Assembly: GCF_003367235.1 (NCBI RefSeq)
Contig: NZ_QRGP01000003.1
Coordinates: forward strand, 62,001 to 126,000
Direction of reading: 5' to 3'
Source: Sphingorhabdus pulchriflava
Lineage (GTDB): Bacteria > Pseudomonadota > Alphaproteobacteria > Sphingomonadales > Sphingomonadaceae
Length of the DNA: 64,000 bases
Position numbers and translations under genes: made by a program. Under the pieces are notes generated by a model. That model was not told where the DNA came from, made no database searches, and saw nothing but the letters and a program-made list of their open reading frames with translations. Below, piece after piece: positions 56,478-64,000 of this stretch; within the stretch, counting starts at the first letter, position 1; each line of letters starts with the position of its first letter.

Positions 56478-56773
56478 GCAGGCCCGGAACGAAAAGTGCG
56501 GCCGTGTTTTAAGGCACGACCGCACGGGTGTCCGTCGAATGCAGATGGGTCGCTTTTGCAGGTCTTCGCCGGACACCCACCCCCGTTGCGGGTTGAACCA
56601 ATGCTAGGCGTTCCAATTCTGCATTAATTGTAAAAACACAACATCGTCAGACAGCATCGCAAAGCGACAGACATGGGCTGCGCTGTGCAATGGTAAGCTG
56701 CAAATTATTCCATCCTAGGGCATTGCAATCCTCGGTTTAATCGCGCAATTAAACTGCGAGAGAGGAATCACCG
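56478..56773. other. Gene-less region after the DUF853 gene
   Basis: About 296 bp without a protein gene. The first 140 bp contain the stacked hairpins described as a candidate RNA; the remainder is AT-rich and likely carries the promoter of the acyl-CoA dehydrogenase operon. TTTAATCGCGCAATTAAA (56737-56754) is an imperfect palindrome just upstream of that operon, a possible regulator site. Confidence 0.45.
56492..56620 (-). ncRNA. Candidate structured small RNA with 3' terminator
   Basis: On the minus strand the region folds as an outer pair (GGAACG/CGTTCC, 56609-56614 with 56486-56491), a CCCG-TTG-CGGG mini-hairpin (56582-56592), a 9-bp long-range helix (GGGTGTCCG 56526-56534 with CGGACACCC 56570-56578), and a final 11-bp stem (56496-56506 with 56515-56525, one mismatch) followed by TTTT. 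That end is a credible rho-independent terminator in the minus direction. No family was recognised; transcription is unproven. Confidence 0.35.
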
Positions 56774-57985
56774 ATGAGCATGCCCGCAGCCCAAGAACTT
56801 GCCGATTTCGAGGCGCAGTGCGACGCCTGGTTCCGCGAGCATACCGTCGCCGATCCAGGCTTCATGCTGCCGCTGACCTTCATGGAGGTGTCGACCGACC
56901 AGCAGTTTGATTTCCTGCAGAAATGGCAAAACAAGGTCTATGAGGCAGGCTATATCGGGATGAGCTGGCCAGCCGAATATGGTGGTCGGGGCATGCATCC
57001 CGAATTTCAGCGGATCGCGACGCGGATCATGAAAAAATATGATTCGCCGATCATGCTCAACGCAATCGGCAATGGCTGGGCCGGGCCGCTGATCCTCGAC
57101 ATTGGGACGGAGGAGCAAAAGAAGCGCTATATCAAGCCGATGCTCGCAGCTGAGGAAATCTGGTGCCAGGGCTTTTCCGAACCCGAAAATGGCTCCGATC
57201 TTGGCAATGCCCAAACCCGTGCGGTGCGCGACGGCGACGAATATGTCGTCAACGGCTCTAAAATCTGGACCTCGTTAGGCGACCGGGCGCACATGATGAT
57301 CCTGCTCGCGCGCACCAATCCGGATGCACCGAACAAATATGCGGGGCTCAGCTTCTTCCTGTCACCGATGCGGATTCCGGGCATTGAAACGCGGCGTATC
57401 AAAAAGCTCACCGGCGAATATGGCTTTGTGCAGACCTTTTTCGACAATGCCCGCATCCCCGCCAAGGATATCATGGGCGAAGAGGGGCAGGGCTGGCTGG
57501 TCGCGATGAAAACGCTCGAATATGAGCGCGGCGCGAAGGTCAATCTCGCGGGCGGCTCCTTCGCCAAGGAAATGGATGTCATGGAAATCCTCGACCTGGC
57601 CCGCAGCGCGCAGCGCGGCGGCAAGCCTTTGCTCGACGATCCAGTGATGCGCGACAAGCTGGTCGAATTTTTGATCGATGCGCAGGCGCTCAACCTCAAC
57701 AATGCTCGCAGACGGATGGCTCCGCTCAATCAGGATCGCCCGATGGGGCTGTCGCTGATCAACAAATTGGCGCGGACCGAACTGGTGCGTGAGCTGACGC
57801 AATTTGCCCTGCAGTTTCAGGGCACCAAGGCGGGATATTATGTCGGCGATGAAAATGCCGTCGATGGCGGCTTCTGGCACCGCAGCTATCTGAACAGTTT
57901 CTCCGCCACCATCGGCGGCGGCACCAGCGAAATTCAACGCAACATCATCGGCGAGCATGTGCTCGGCCTTCCGAAAACCAAGTAA
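56774..57985 (+). CDS. Acyl-CoA dehydrogenase family protein
   Basis: 403 residues. Helical N-domain; SEPENGSDLGNAQTRA and WCQGFSEP in the beta domain contact FAD and substrate; C-terminal helices end with the SFSATIGGGTSEIQRNIIGEHVLGLP segment that binds flavin in the dimer. It introduces a double bond into an acyl-CoA. It is the first of a run with an enoyl-CoA hydratase, an acyl-CoA ligase and a P450. The catalytic Glu cannot be placed with certainty by eye. Confidence 0.93.
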   Translation: MSMPAAQELADFEAQCDAWFREHTVADPGFMLPLTFMEVSTDQQFDFLQKWQNKVYEAGYIGMSWPAEYGGRGMHPEFQRIATRIMKKYDSPIMLNAIGNGWAGPLILDIGTEEQKKRYIKPMLAAEEIWCQGFSEPENGSDLGNAQTRAVRDGDEYVVNGSKIWTSLGDRAHMMILLARTNPDAPNKYAGLSFFLSPMRIPGIETRRIKKLTGEYGFVQTFFDNARIPAKDIMGEEGQGWLVAMKTLEYERGAKVNLAGGSFAKEMDVMEILDLARSAQRGGKPLLDDPVMRDKLVEFLIDAQALNLNNARRRMAPLNQDRPMGLSLINKLARTELVRELTQFALQFQGTKAGYYVGDENAVDGGFWHRSYLNSFSATIGGGTSEIQRNIIGEHVLGLPKTK

Positions 57986-57999
57986 AGAGAGGATAATCC

Positions 58000-58758
58000 A
58001 TGAGCGACGCATTGGTCGAAGCCCGTGACGGCATTTTGATCATTACGATCAACCGCCCCGACGCGAAAAACGCGATGAACAAGGAGGCGTCGGAGCTGAT
58101 TGCTGCCGCGCTTGACCGGCTTGATGCAGAGGATGATCTGCGCGTCGGTATCGTGACCGGTGCGGGCGGAACCTTTTGCTCGGGCATGGACCTGAAGGGT
58201 TTCCTGCGCGGCGAAACGCCATTCGTCGCTGGCCGAGGCTTTGGCGGCATTACCCAGAAATCACCGGCCAAGCCGCTGATCGCGGCGGTCGATGGCTATG
58301 CGCTTGCAGGCGGCCTTGAAGTCGCGATTGCCTGCGACATGATTGTCGCCAACGAAAACGCCAAATTCGGTATCCCCGAAGTCAAGCGCGGGCTTGCCGC
58401 AGCGGCGGGCGGCTTGATGCGCCTGCCCAAGAAAATCGCGCCGCATATCGCGATGGAGCTGGCGCTGACGGGTGATTTCATGGACGCGAAACGCGCCTAT
58501 GAACTCGGCCTCGTCAACCGCGTGACCTCGGGGCCGGCACTCGACGCTGCCATCGAGCTGGCGCAGGCCATTGCGGGCAACGGCCCGCTCGCGGTCAAGA
58601 AATCGAAGCAGGTGATCGCCGAATCGGGCGAATGGAGCGAAGCCGAAATGTGGCAGAAGCAGACTGAAACGCTCGGCAATCTCTTCGCCACCAACGATGC
58701 CCGCGAAGGCGCCGCTGCCTTTGCCGAAAAGCGCAAGCCCAATTGGACGGGAACGTGA
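58000..58758 (+). CDS. Enoyl-CoA hydratase/isomerase (crotonase) family protein
   Basis: 252 residues. Crotonase motifs GTFCSGMDLKGF (oxyanion-hole region), AAVDGYALAGGLEVAIACDMIVAN and the FGIPEVKRGL helix are present. In the position of the first catalytic Glu of hydratases the region is GLEVAIACDM, typical but not diagnostic; the second may be substituted (PEVKRGLAAAAGG). It would hydrate, isomerise or otherwise process the enoyl-CoA made by the neighbouring dehydrogenase, 14 bp upstream. Confidence 0.9.
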   Translation: MSDALVEARDGILIITINRPDAKNAMNKEASELIAAALDRLDAEDDLRVGIVTGAGGTFCSGMDLKGFLRGETPFVAGRGFGGITQKSPAKPLIAAVDGYALAGGLEVAIACDMIVANENAKFGIPEVKRGLAAAAGGLMRLPKKIAPHIAMELALTGDFMDAKRAYELGLVNRVTSGPALDAAIELAQAIAGNGPLAVKKSKQVIAESGEWSEAEMWQKQTETLGNLFATNDAREGAAAFAEKRKPNWTGT

Positions 58759-58865
58759 TCCATTTGGAATAAAACATAAATTTGTAGCCGACCTGATCTG
58801 GAGAGTGTCCACGAAGGAACGCCCGCGCAGGTCGGCTTCAGAATGAGTGAGACGGAGAGAGAGTG

Positions 58866-60404
58866 ATGCACCCCAAGATTCATGCCACGGTTAACCCCGA
58901 CAAACCCGCCGTCCTCATGGCCGGGTCCGGACAGGTCGTGACCTATGCCCAGCTTGAAGCCAATTCGAACCGGGTGGCGCAATTGCTGCGTTCGCTGGGG
59001 CTGGGCCATGGCGATACCATTGCCATGTGCATGGAAAACCGGGCTGAGTTTTTCGATCTGGCATGGGGTGCCCAGCGCGCCGGTTTGGTCTTTGTGGCGA
59101 TCAGCAACCGGCTGACTGCTTCGGAGATCGATTATATCCTGCAGGATAGCGGCTCGCAGGCGTTGTTTACCTCCAACTATCTGGGCGATACGCTTGACCA
59201 GATCGAAACGCCGGTGAAGCGCTATATTGTTGGCGGTGAACGGGCGGGCTGGACACCGTTTGAGGGCGAACTAGCCAAAATGCCGTCAACCCCGGTCGCC
59301 GATGAGCGTGCGGGCACCGACATGCTCTACAGTTCCGGTACCACCGGGCGCCCCAAAGGTGTGCGACTGCCTTTGCCTGAGGAAGCCGATATTGCAGCGG
59401 TCAACCCGCTGGCGATGATCGCTGCCGGTGCCTTCGGTTTTACCGGCGACAGCATCTATCTTTCGCCTGCCCCGCTGTATCATGCCGCGCCCTTGCGCTG
59501 GTGCATGGCAGTGCATCGCCTTGGTGGCACCGTGGTGGTGATGGAAAAATATGATCCCGAAGAGGCACTGGCTGCGATCGAGAAATACAAGATTACCGAC
59601 AGCCAGTGGGTGCCAACGCATTTCGTCCGCATGCTCAAGCTGCCCGAAGAGGTGCGCACAAAATATGATGTCTCGTCGTTGAAATGCGCCGTCCATGCGG
59701 CTGCCCCCTGCCCGGTTCCGGTCAAGGAAGCGATGATCGCCTGGTGGGGGCCGGTATTGCGCGAATATTATGCGGGTACCGAAGGCAATGGTTTCACTTT
59801 CATCAACAGCGAAGATTGGCTGGCGCACAAGGGCTCGGTCGGTAAGGCATTGAATGCCATCATCCACATCTGTGGCGAGGATGGTGAGGAAGTGCCGGTG
59901 GGCGAGGAAGGCGTCGTTTATTTCGAGAGCGAATCGCAATTCAGCTATCATAATGACCCCGTGAAGACCGCCGAAAGCCGCCACCCGAAACATGCGAATT
60001 GGTCGATGCTCGGCGATGTCGGCAAGGTTGATGAAGAGGGCTTCCTCTACTTGACCGACCGCAAGAGCTTCATGATCATTTCGGGCGGGGTGAATATCTA
60101 TCCGCAGGAAATTGAAAATCTGCTGGTGCATCATCCCAAGGTTGCCGACGCGGCGGTCATCGGTGCGCCTGACGACGATATGGGCGAGCGCGTGGTCGCC
60201 ATCGTCCAGCCGCTCGACTGGGCCAATGCTGGCGACGAACTGGCCGACGAACTCAAGGCCTATCTGCGTCCCAGCCTGTCGGGCGTGAAGATGCCACGTC
60301 AGATAGATTTCCGCGAAGAGCTGCCCCGCCATGCGACCGGCAAGCTCTACAAGCGGCTGCTGCGCGACGAATATTGGGGCAACAAAGACAGCCGGATCGT
60401 TTGA
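58866..60404 (+). CDS. AMP-forming acyl-CoA ligase
   Basis: About 512 residues of the ANL superfamily. The AMP-binding loop YSSGTTGRPKG is near residues 154-164; the later YYAGTEGNG, LGDVGKVDEEGFLYLTDRKS and the C-terminal catalytic lysine in ATGKLYKR complete the signature. It activates a carboxylic acid to its CoA thioester. A GTG at 58863 is possible; ATG 58866 has GGAGAGAGAG upstream. The cluster context suggests a non-standard acyl chain, perhaps a steroid side chain or terpenoid acid. Confidence 0.9.
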   Translation: MHPKIHATVNPDKPAVLMAGSGQVVTYAQLEANSNRVAQLLRSLGLGHGDTIAMCMENRAEFFDLAWGAQRAGLVFVAISNRLTASEIDYILQDSGSQALFTSNYLGDTLDQIETPVKRYIVGGERAGWTPFEGELAKMPSTPVADERAGTDMLYSSGTTGRPKGVRLPLPEEADIAAVNPLAMIAAGAFGFTGDSIYLSPAPLYHAAPLRWCMAVHRLGGTVVVMEKYDPEEALAAIEKYKITDSQWVPTHFVRMLKLPEEVRTKYDVSSLKCAVHAAAPCPVPVKEAMIAWWGPVLREYYAGTEGNGFTFINSEDWLAHKGSVGKALNAIIHICGEDGEEVPVGEEGVVYFESESQFSYHNDPVKTAESRHPKHANWSMLGDVGKVDEEGFLYLTDRKSFMIISGGVNIYPQEIENLLVHHPKVADAAVIGAPDDDMGERVVAIVQPLDWANAGDELADELKAYLRPSLSGVKMPRQIDFREELPRHATGKLYKRLLRDEYWGNKDSRIV

Positions 60405-60417
60405 GGAGTTTGAGGAT

Positions 60418-61707
60418 ATGAACGCACCCGTCGCAAAGCCCGAAACCGCCATCGCGGTCATCGATCCCAAATCCTATGCGGCATGGGATCCGCTGCTCGA
60501 CCTGTTCGACGAGATCCGGGCGGAAACCCCAGTGCTGCGCATCGAAAGCCCGACCGACGATCACGCGCCCTTCTGGCTGATTACCCGCCATGAAGATGTG
60601 ATGCGGATCAGCAAGGACAATGCGACCTTCCTTAACAGCCCGCGCCCTTCCGTATTGACCAACCGCGCGGGTGAGGATCTGGCGCGGCAGATCACCGGCG
60701 GTTCGCCCAATCTTGTCCAGTCGCTGGTTTCGCTCGATGCGCCCAAGCATCCCAAATTGCGGCGGCTGACCCAGGAATGGTTCATGCCCAAGAATCTGAA
60801 GCTGATCGAAGCCGATATCAAAGAGCTCGCTAAGCGTACCGTTGATCGGTTGATTGCTGCCGGGCCGGAGGCGGATTTCGTGCCGCTGGTTTCCGCACCC
60901 TATCCGCTGCATGTGGTGATGCAGATATTGGGCGTGCCCGAAGAAGACGAACCGCGCATGCTGTTCCTGACGCAGCAGATGTTCGGCGGGCAGGATGAGG
61001 ATCTGAACAAGACCGGCATGGCTAATCTGTCACCCGAGCAGATCTCGCAGATCGTGCTGGGCGCGGTGAAGGATTTCACCGAATATTTCGAGAAGCTGGC
61101 CGAGGAACGGCGCCAGAATCCGGGCAAGGATGTCGCAACTATCCTTGCCAACGGTACGATCGACGGTCAGCCGCTCGATCCGCTCGACCTTGCAGGATAC
61201 TACATCATTGTCGCCGCAGCCGGGCATGATACGACCTCTGCGAGCACGGCGGGCGCGATGCTTGCGCTTGCCAAAGACCCGGAGCAATTTGCCAAGGTGA
61301 AGGCAGACCGGAGCCTTGTCGCAGGCATCGTTGAGGAAGCGATCCGCTGGACCACGCCGGTGCAGCATTTCATGCGCATGGCGAATGAGGATGTCGAAAT
61401 CGCGGGTGTGCAGATTGCCAAAGGCGATTGGTTGATGCTCAACTATGTCGCGGCGAACCACGATCCGGCGCAGTTCGACGAACCGCGTAAGTTTGAAGCT
61501 GCACGTGACCAGAACCGGCATATCGCCTTTGGCGCCGGTGCGCACCAATGCCTCGGCCTGCATTTGGCCCGGCTGGAAATGCGGATCTTGTTCGAGGAGA
61601 TTCTCGACCGTCTCGATTCGGTCGAGTTGGCCGGCGAACCGAAACGCGCCAATTCGACCTTTGTCGGCGGGCTCAAGACCTTGCCGATACGCTTTCGCGC
61701 CAGCTAG
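60418..61707 (+). CDS. Cytochrome P450
   Basis: 429 residues. Oxygen-binding I-helix AAGHDTTS (267-274), E-x-x-R in EEAIR (Glu307/Arg310), and heme loop FGAGAHQCLG with Cys378. No membrane anchor, so a soluble bacterial class I P450 needing ferredoxin/reductase from elsewhere. It starts 13 bp after the acyl-CoA ligase with AGGATATG-like spacing, so it is in the same operon. Its sequence resembles P450s placed in steroid/terpene catabolic clusters; hydroxylation of the acyl substrate is inferred. Confidence 0.93.
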   Translation: MNAPVAKPETAIAVIDPKSYAAWDPLLDLFDEIRAETPVLRIESPTDDHAPFWLITRHEDVMRISKDNATFLNSPRPSVLTNRAGEDLARQITGGSPNLVQSLVSLDAPKHPKLRRLTQEWFMPKNLKLIEADIKELAKRTVDRLIAAGPEADFVPLVSAPYPLHVVMQILGVPEEDEPRMLFLTQQMFGGQDEDLNKTGMANLSPEQISQIVLGAVKDFTEYFEKLAEERRQNPGKDVATILANGTIDGQPLDPLDLAGYYIIVAAAGHDTTSASTAGAMLALAKDPEQFAKVKADRSLVAGIVEEAIRWTTPVQHFMRMANEDVEIAGVQIAKGDWLMLNYVAANHDPAQFDEPRKFEAARDQNRHIAFGAGAHQCLGLHLARLEMRILFEEILDRLDSVELAGEPKRANSTFVGGLKTLPIRFRAS

Positions 61708-61728
61708 GCCCCGGCCCGCCGCTTGGGA

Positions 61729-62073
61729 TTAGCGGCAGCGATAGCGGTCGCGGTCTATTTCGCGTCCAAGGATGGCGCCGCCGGCTGCACCCAATATGGT
61801 GCCGATCGCGCGGTCACCGCGGGTGTCGATTGCGCGACCAATCAATGCGCCACCTGCGGCACCTATGATCAAGCCGGTGGTCCCGTCGCTGCGGCGGCAA
61901 TAATAGCGGTCATCGTCGCCGCGCCACACCCGCGTGTCGCGATAGATCGGCTCCGCATTACGTTGCTTTTTCTTGTAATATCCATGTGCCGGGGCATGGC
62001 GCGGTGGATCGGCAAGGGCGATCCCGGGCAAGGCTAGCGCCACGGCAGCGGCGGTTGCGATCAAGGCTTTCAT
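61729..62073 (-). CDS. Glycine-zipper 2TM surface-antigen-like protein
   Basis: 114 residues. A signal peptide ends at about ALAD. A central segment with small-residue zippers (GLIIGAAGGALIGRAID and GTILGAAGGAILGREID, about residues 68-84 and 92-108) is the Rickettsia 17-kDa-surface-antigen/glycine-zipper pattern. No lipobox was identified. It is convergent with the P450 gene and probably located in the envelope. Function is unknown in most members. Confidence 0.87.
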   Translation of the reverse strand: MKALIATAAAVALALPGIALADPPRHAPAHGYYKKKQRNAEPIYRDTRVWRGDDDRYYCRRSDGTTGLIIGAAGGALIGRAIDTRGDRAIGTILGAAGGAILGREIDRDRYRCR

Positions 62074-62232
62074 GATCTGACTCCTTCAAAATGGCTGCAA
62101 CCATTGCACCGAATTTAGATGAACGGAATCTAGACGAAGGCCATTTTGTTGGTCGAATGGTTTTGTACGAGCGTCGAAGCGTGGCGCTGACTATGCTTGC
62201 CAAGCGAGTACGCGATGCCTAGTCTTCGAAAC

Positions 62233-62454
62233 ATGGCAAATATCATCGCATTCATCCTTGGTCTGATCGCACTGGTTCTGGCTATTCCCGCATTCTTTCC
62301 ACTGCTCGGCTGGCTCAACTGGCTTATCATCGTGATTGCGGGTGCAGGCGTGGCTTTCGGTTTTGCATCGGAGAAGAATTCGGGCCGCAATTTCTGCCTC
62401 GTCGTCGTCGCTATTTGCGCCATTCGGCTGTGGCTGGGCGGCGGGATTATTTGA
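62233..62454 (+). CDS. Small membrane protein
   Basis: About 73 residues from ATG 62233, with two hydrophobic segments (IIAFILGLIALVLAIPAFF and LIIVIAGAGVAFGFA) and a third weak one. Upstream in-frame starts are ATG 62215 and TTG 62197. No domain name is assigned. It is followed immediately by rarD; a small inner-membrane protein of unknown function. Confidence 0.6.
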   Translation: MANIIAFILGLIALVLAIPAFFPLLGWLNWLIIVIAGAGVAFGFASEKNSGRNFCLVVVAICAIRLWLGGGII

Positions 62455-62470
62455 TCCGAACCAAACAGAC

Positions 62471-63361
62471 GTGACCACCGCCAACCAGCAGACGCCGCAA
62501 GGCGGTGGGCTTCCCTACGCCTTTTCAGCCTATCTGATCTGGGGTTTCCTGCCGGTCTATTTCAAAATGCTGGCCGAGGTTCCGGCGCTGGACATATTGG
62601 CGTTCCGTATCGTCTGGTCGGTGCCGGTCGTTTTCATCATCCTCTATTTCCGCAGCCAATGGGGGGAATTTACCGCTGCGATTGCCAATCCCAAAGCGCG
62701 TCGTGCGATGATGCTTTCGGCGGTGCTGATTGCGATCAATTGGCTGGTCTATGTCTGGGCGATCACCACTGAACGGGTGTTGGCGACAAGCATCGGCTAT
62801 TATCTAAACCCGCTGGTCAATGTGCTGCTCGGGCGGTTGTTTCTGGGTGAGCGATTGACGAAGTTGCAGGGATGGGCTGTTGCTGTGGCTGGGATGGGCG
62901 TGGCAATATTGCTCGCCGGTTCGCTTGAAACCGTTTGGATCAGCCTGACTTTGGCTTTCAGCTTTGGAACCTACGGGCTCGTCCGCAAGACCGCGCCCAC
63001 GGGCTCGGTTCCGGGCCTGGCGGTGGAAATGTGCCTGCTCGGGCCGATAGCGCTGGCTGTATGTATCTGGAGCGTTTCACAAGCCGGAGGTTTCCGTGAT
63101 ATCGGAACCGAGGCCTTGCTTGCGGCCGGAGGGGCGATCACCGTTATTCCGCTGCTGCTCTTTGCGACAGCCGCACGAAGGATGAGCTATACCGCGCTGG
63201 GGTTCGTCCAATATCTGGCTCCGACCATCGTCTTCATCCTTGGGGCTTTTGCCTATGATGAACCGCTCGACGCGACCAAGCTGGCTTGCTTTGCGCTGAT
63301 CTGGACCGCTATTGCCTTGTTCAGCGTCGACGCTTTTCGTCGGATGCGGTCAGGCGGATAG
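62471..63361 (+). CDS. rarD: RarD-type EamA/DMT transporter
   Basis: About 296 residues from GTG 62471, with about ten membrane segments. YLIWGFLPVYFKMLA at the start, AIGYYLNPL-like segment (TSIGYYLNPLVNVLLG), FSFGTYGLVRKTAPTGS and the final GFVQYLAPTIVFILGAFAYDE are typical of RarD. The frame extends upstream to 62336 inside the small membrane gene, so the GTG is preferred. RarD substrates are not well established. Its stop overlaps pyrC by 12 bp on the other strand. Confidence 0.87.
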   Translation: MTTANQQTPQGGGLPYAFSAYLIWGFLPVYFKMLAEVPALDILAFRIVWSVPVVFIILYFRSQWGEFTAAIANPKARRAMMLSAVLIAINWLVYVWAITTERVLATSIGYYLNPLVNVLLGRLFLGERLTKLQGWAVAVAGMGVAILLAGSLETVWISLTLAFSFGTYGLVRKTAPTGSVPGLAVEMCLLGPIALAVCIWSVSQAGGFRDIGTEALLAAGGAITVIPLLLFATAARRMSYTALGFVQYLAPTIVFILGAFAYDEPLDATKLACFALIWTAIALFSVDAFRRMRSGG

Positions 63362-64000
63362 CAGTTTCCAGCCGATAGTCTCGCCCGCGTGGAAGGGTGA
63401 AACCGGCGTACCATTGGCATCGACCGACAGTGGTACTTCTACCGGGGCCTTTTCCAGCGTGACCATCTCGTCATTGAGCGGTAGGCCGTAAAAACGGGGG
63501 CCGAATTCGGAGGCAAAGCCTTCGAGTTTTTCCAATGCCCCTTCCTCGTCGAAAACCAATGCGTAGCTTTCGATTGCATAAGGCGCGTTGAAAATGCCAG
63601 CACAACCACAGGCAGACTCCTTGGCCGATACCGCATGCGGGGCGCTGTCGGTACCGAGGAAAAATTTGGGATTGCCCGAAACCGCTGCCTTGCGCAGCGC
63701 CAGCCGGTGCTTCTCGCGCTTGGCGACAGGCAGGCAATAAGCATGTGGGCGTATGCCGCCGACGAACATCGCGTTGCGGTTGATATGCAGATGTTGTGGT
63801 GTGATGGTTGCACCGACATTTTCACTCGCGCCCGCCACGAAATCAACCGCCTCAGCCGTAGTGATATGTTCGAAGACGATCCGCAAATCCGGAAAGTCAC
63901 GGACGATATGGTTCAGCGTGCGCTCGATAAAAACCGCCTCGCGGTCAAAGATATCGACCTCATGGTCGGTGACCTCGCCATGGATCAAAAGCGGCATGCC
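63350..64000 (-). CDS. pyrC: Dihydroorotase (partial; C-terminal part in window)
   Basis: At least 215 residues of a class II-type PyrC remain; the N-terminus is beyond the right edge. MPLLIHGEVTDHEVDIFDREAVFIE, FEHITTAEAVDFV, ITPQHLHINRNAMF and GTDSAPHA are the conserved stretches containing metal and substrate ligands. It cyclises carbamoyl-aspartate in pyrimidine synthesis. The first visible Met is internal in homologues. Confidence 0.9.
   Translation of the reverse strand, partial: GMPLLIHGEVTDHEVDIFDREAVFIERTLNHIVRDFPDLRIVFEHITTAEAVDFVAGASENVGATITPQHLHINRNAMFVGGIRPHAYCLPVAKREKHRLALRKAAVSGNPKFFLGTDSAPHAVSAKESACGCAGIFNAPYAIESYALVFDEEGALEKLEGFASEFGPRFYGLPLNDEMVTLEKAPVEVPLSVDANGTPVSPFHAGETIGWKLLSA

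Noticed and set aside
54495-56576. A 693-codon minus-strand open frame antisense to DUF853 and across the beta-lactamase
   Set aside because: It overlaps two well-supported genes with clear motifs and shows no family-like sequence; long antisense frames are common in GC-rich coding DNA.
56492-56620. Candidate RNA considered as 6S RNA
   Set aside because: The minus strand has GCCTTAAAAC, also found in E. coli 6S RNA, but here it lies in the terminator loop and the overall 6S fold with a central bubble is absent.
1-64000. tRNA, rRNA, CRISPR, integrase or transposase genes
   Set aside because: Visual scan found no cloverleaf-like sequence, repeat-spacer arrays or transposase/integrase motifs; a tRNAscan or ISfinder search would be needed to be definitive.

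Overview
The window is a 64 kb chromosomal segment of an alphaproteobacterium, most likely a sphingomonad (order Sphingomonadales). The indications are high GC, an imuA-imuB-dnaE2 SOS mutagenesis cassette behind a GAAC-N7-GAAC LexA box, an ArsR-methyltransferase fusion ahead of metF and a two-gene metH, a DUF1674 (SDHAF4-type) protein, the TauE/TIGR02186/HerA-like gene order, and abundant acyl-CoA catabolic genes with a cytochrome P450. No rRNA, tRNA, CRISPR array, transposase or phage gene was found. The assignment rests on gene content and recalled family knowledge, not on a search.

Layout. 1-9.6 kb is a cell-surface polysaccharide/glycolipid region: O-antigen ligase-like protein (partial), TPR-like membrane-anchored protein, UDP-glucuronate 4-epimerase, short phosphomannose isomerase, GT2 polyprenyl-phosphate-type glycosyltransferase, GT-C membrane glycosyltransferase, UPF0104-type membrane protein, a methyltransferase and a GT4. 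It is visibly less GC-rich than what follows. 9.7-15.3 kb is the SOS mutasome (imuA, imuB, dnaE2); dnaE2 carries an in-frame palindromic repeat. 15.3-25.8 kb is housekeeping: acyl-CoA synthetase, SDHAF4-like protein, htpX, then a plus-strand run rsmB, GNAT, rpe, heparinase II/III-like, purH, ended by a large palindromic repeat facing a DEAD-box helicase.

25.8-31.3 kb holds a second envelope cluster: a possible small zinc-ribbon ORF, Glf-like flavoprotein, GtrA, a membrane sulfatase/phosphoethanolamine-transferase-like enzyme and a GT-C membrane protein. 31.3-34.7 kb is a minus-strand operon thrC, rRNA-type methyltransferase, folB, pteridine-reductase-like SDR. 34.8-39.6 kb has an S9 peptidase and valS. 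39.6-46.7 kb has an endonuclease/exonuclease/phosphatase-family protein, TauE permease with TIGR02186 and a HerA-like ATPase, a beta-helix protein and a CPA2 antiporter.

47.0-52.8 kb is the methionine/one-carbon operon on the minus strand (ArsR-methyltransferase fusion, metF, metH N-module, metH C-module), with a perfect AT-rich operator-like palindrome just upstream. 53-54.7 kb has two small lipoproteins and a lipoprotein class A beta-lactamase. 54.9-56.5 kb is a DUF853 HerA-like ATPase, followed by a highly structured intergenic region that may encode a small RNA. 56.8-61.7 kb is an acyl-CoA dehydrogenase, enoyl-CoA hydratase, acyl-CoA ligase and cytochrome P450 cluster, probably for a steroid, terpenoid or branched acyl substrate. 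The window closes with a glycine-zipper protein, a small membrane protein, rarD and the C-terminal part of pyrC.

The most noteworthy items are the in-frame palindrome in dnaE2, the SOS box overlapping the imuA promoter and start, the operator at the methionine operon, the putative RNA at 56.5-56.6 kb, the lipoprotein beta-lactamase with a substituted omega-loop residue, and two compact envelope-glycan modules of unknown product.
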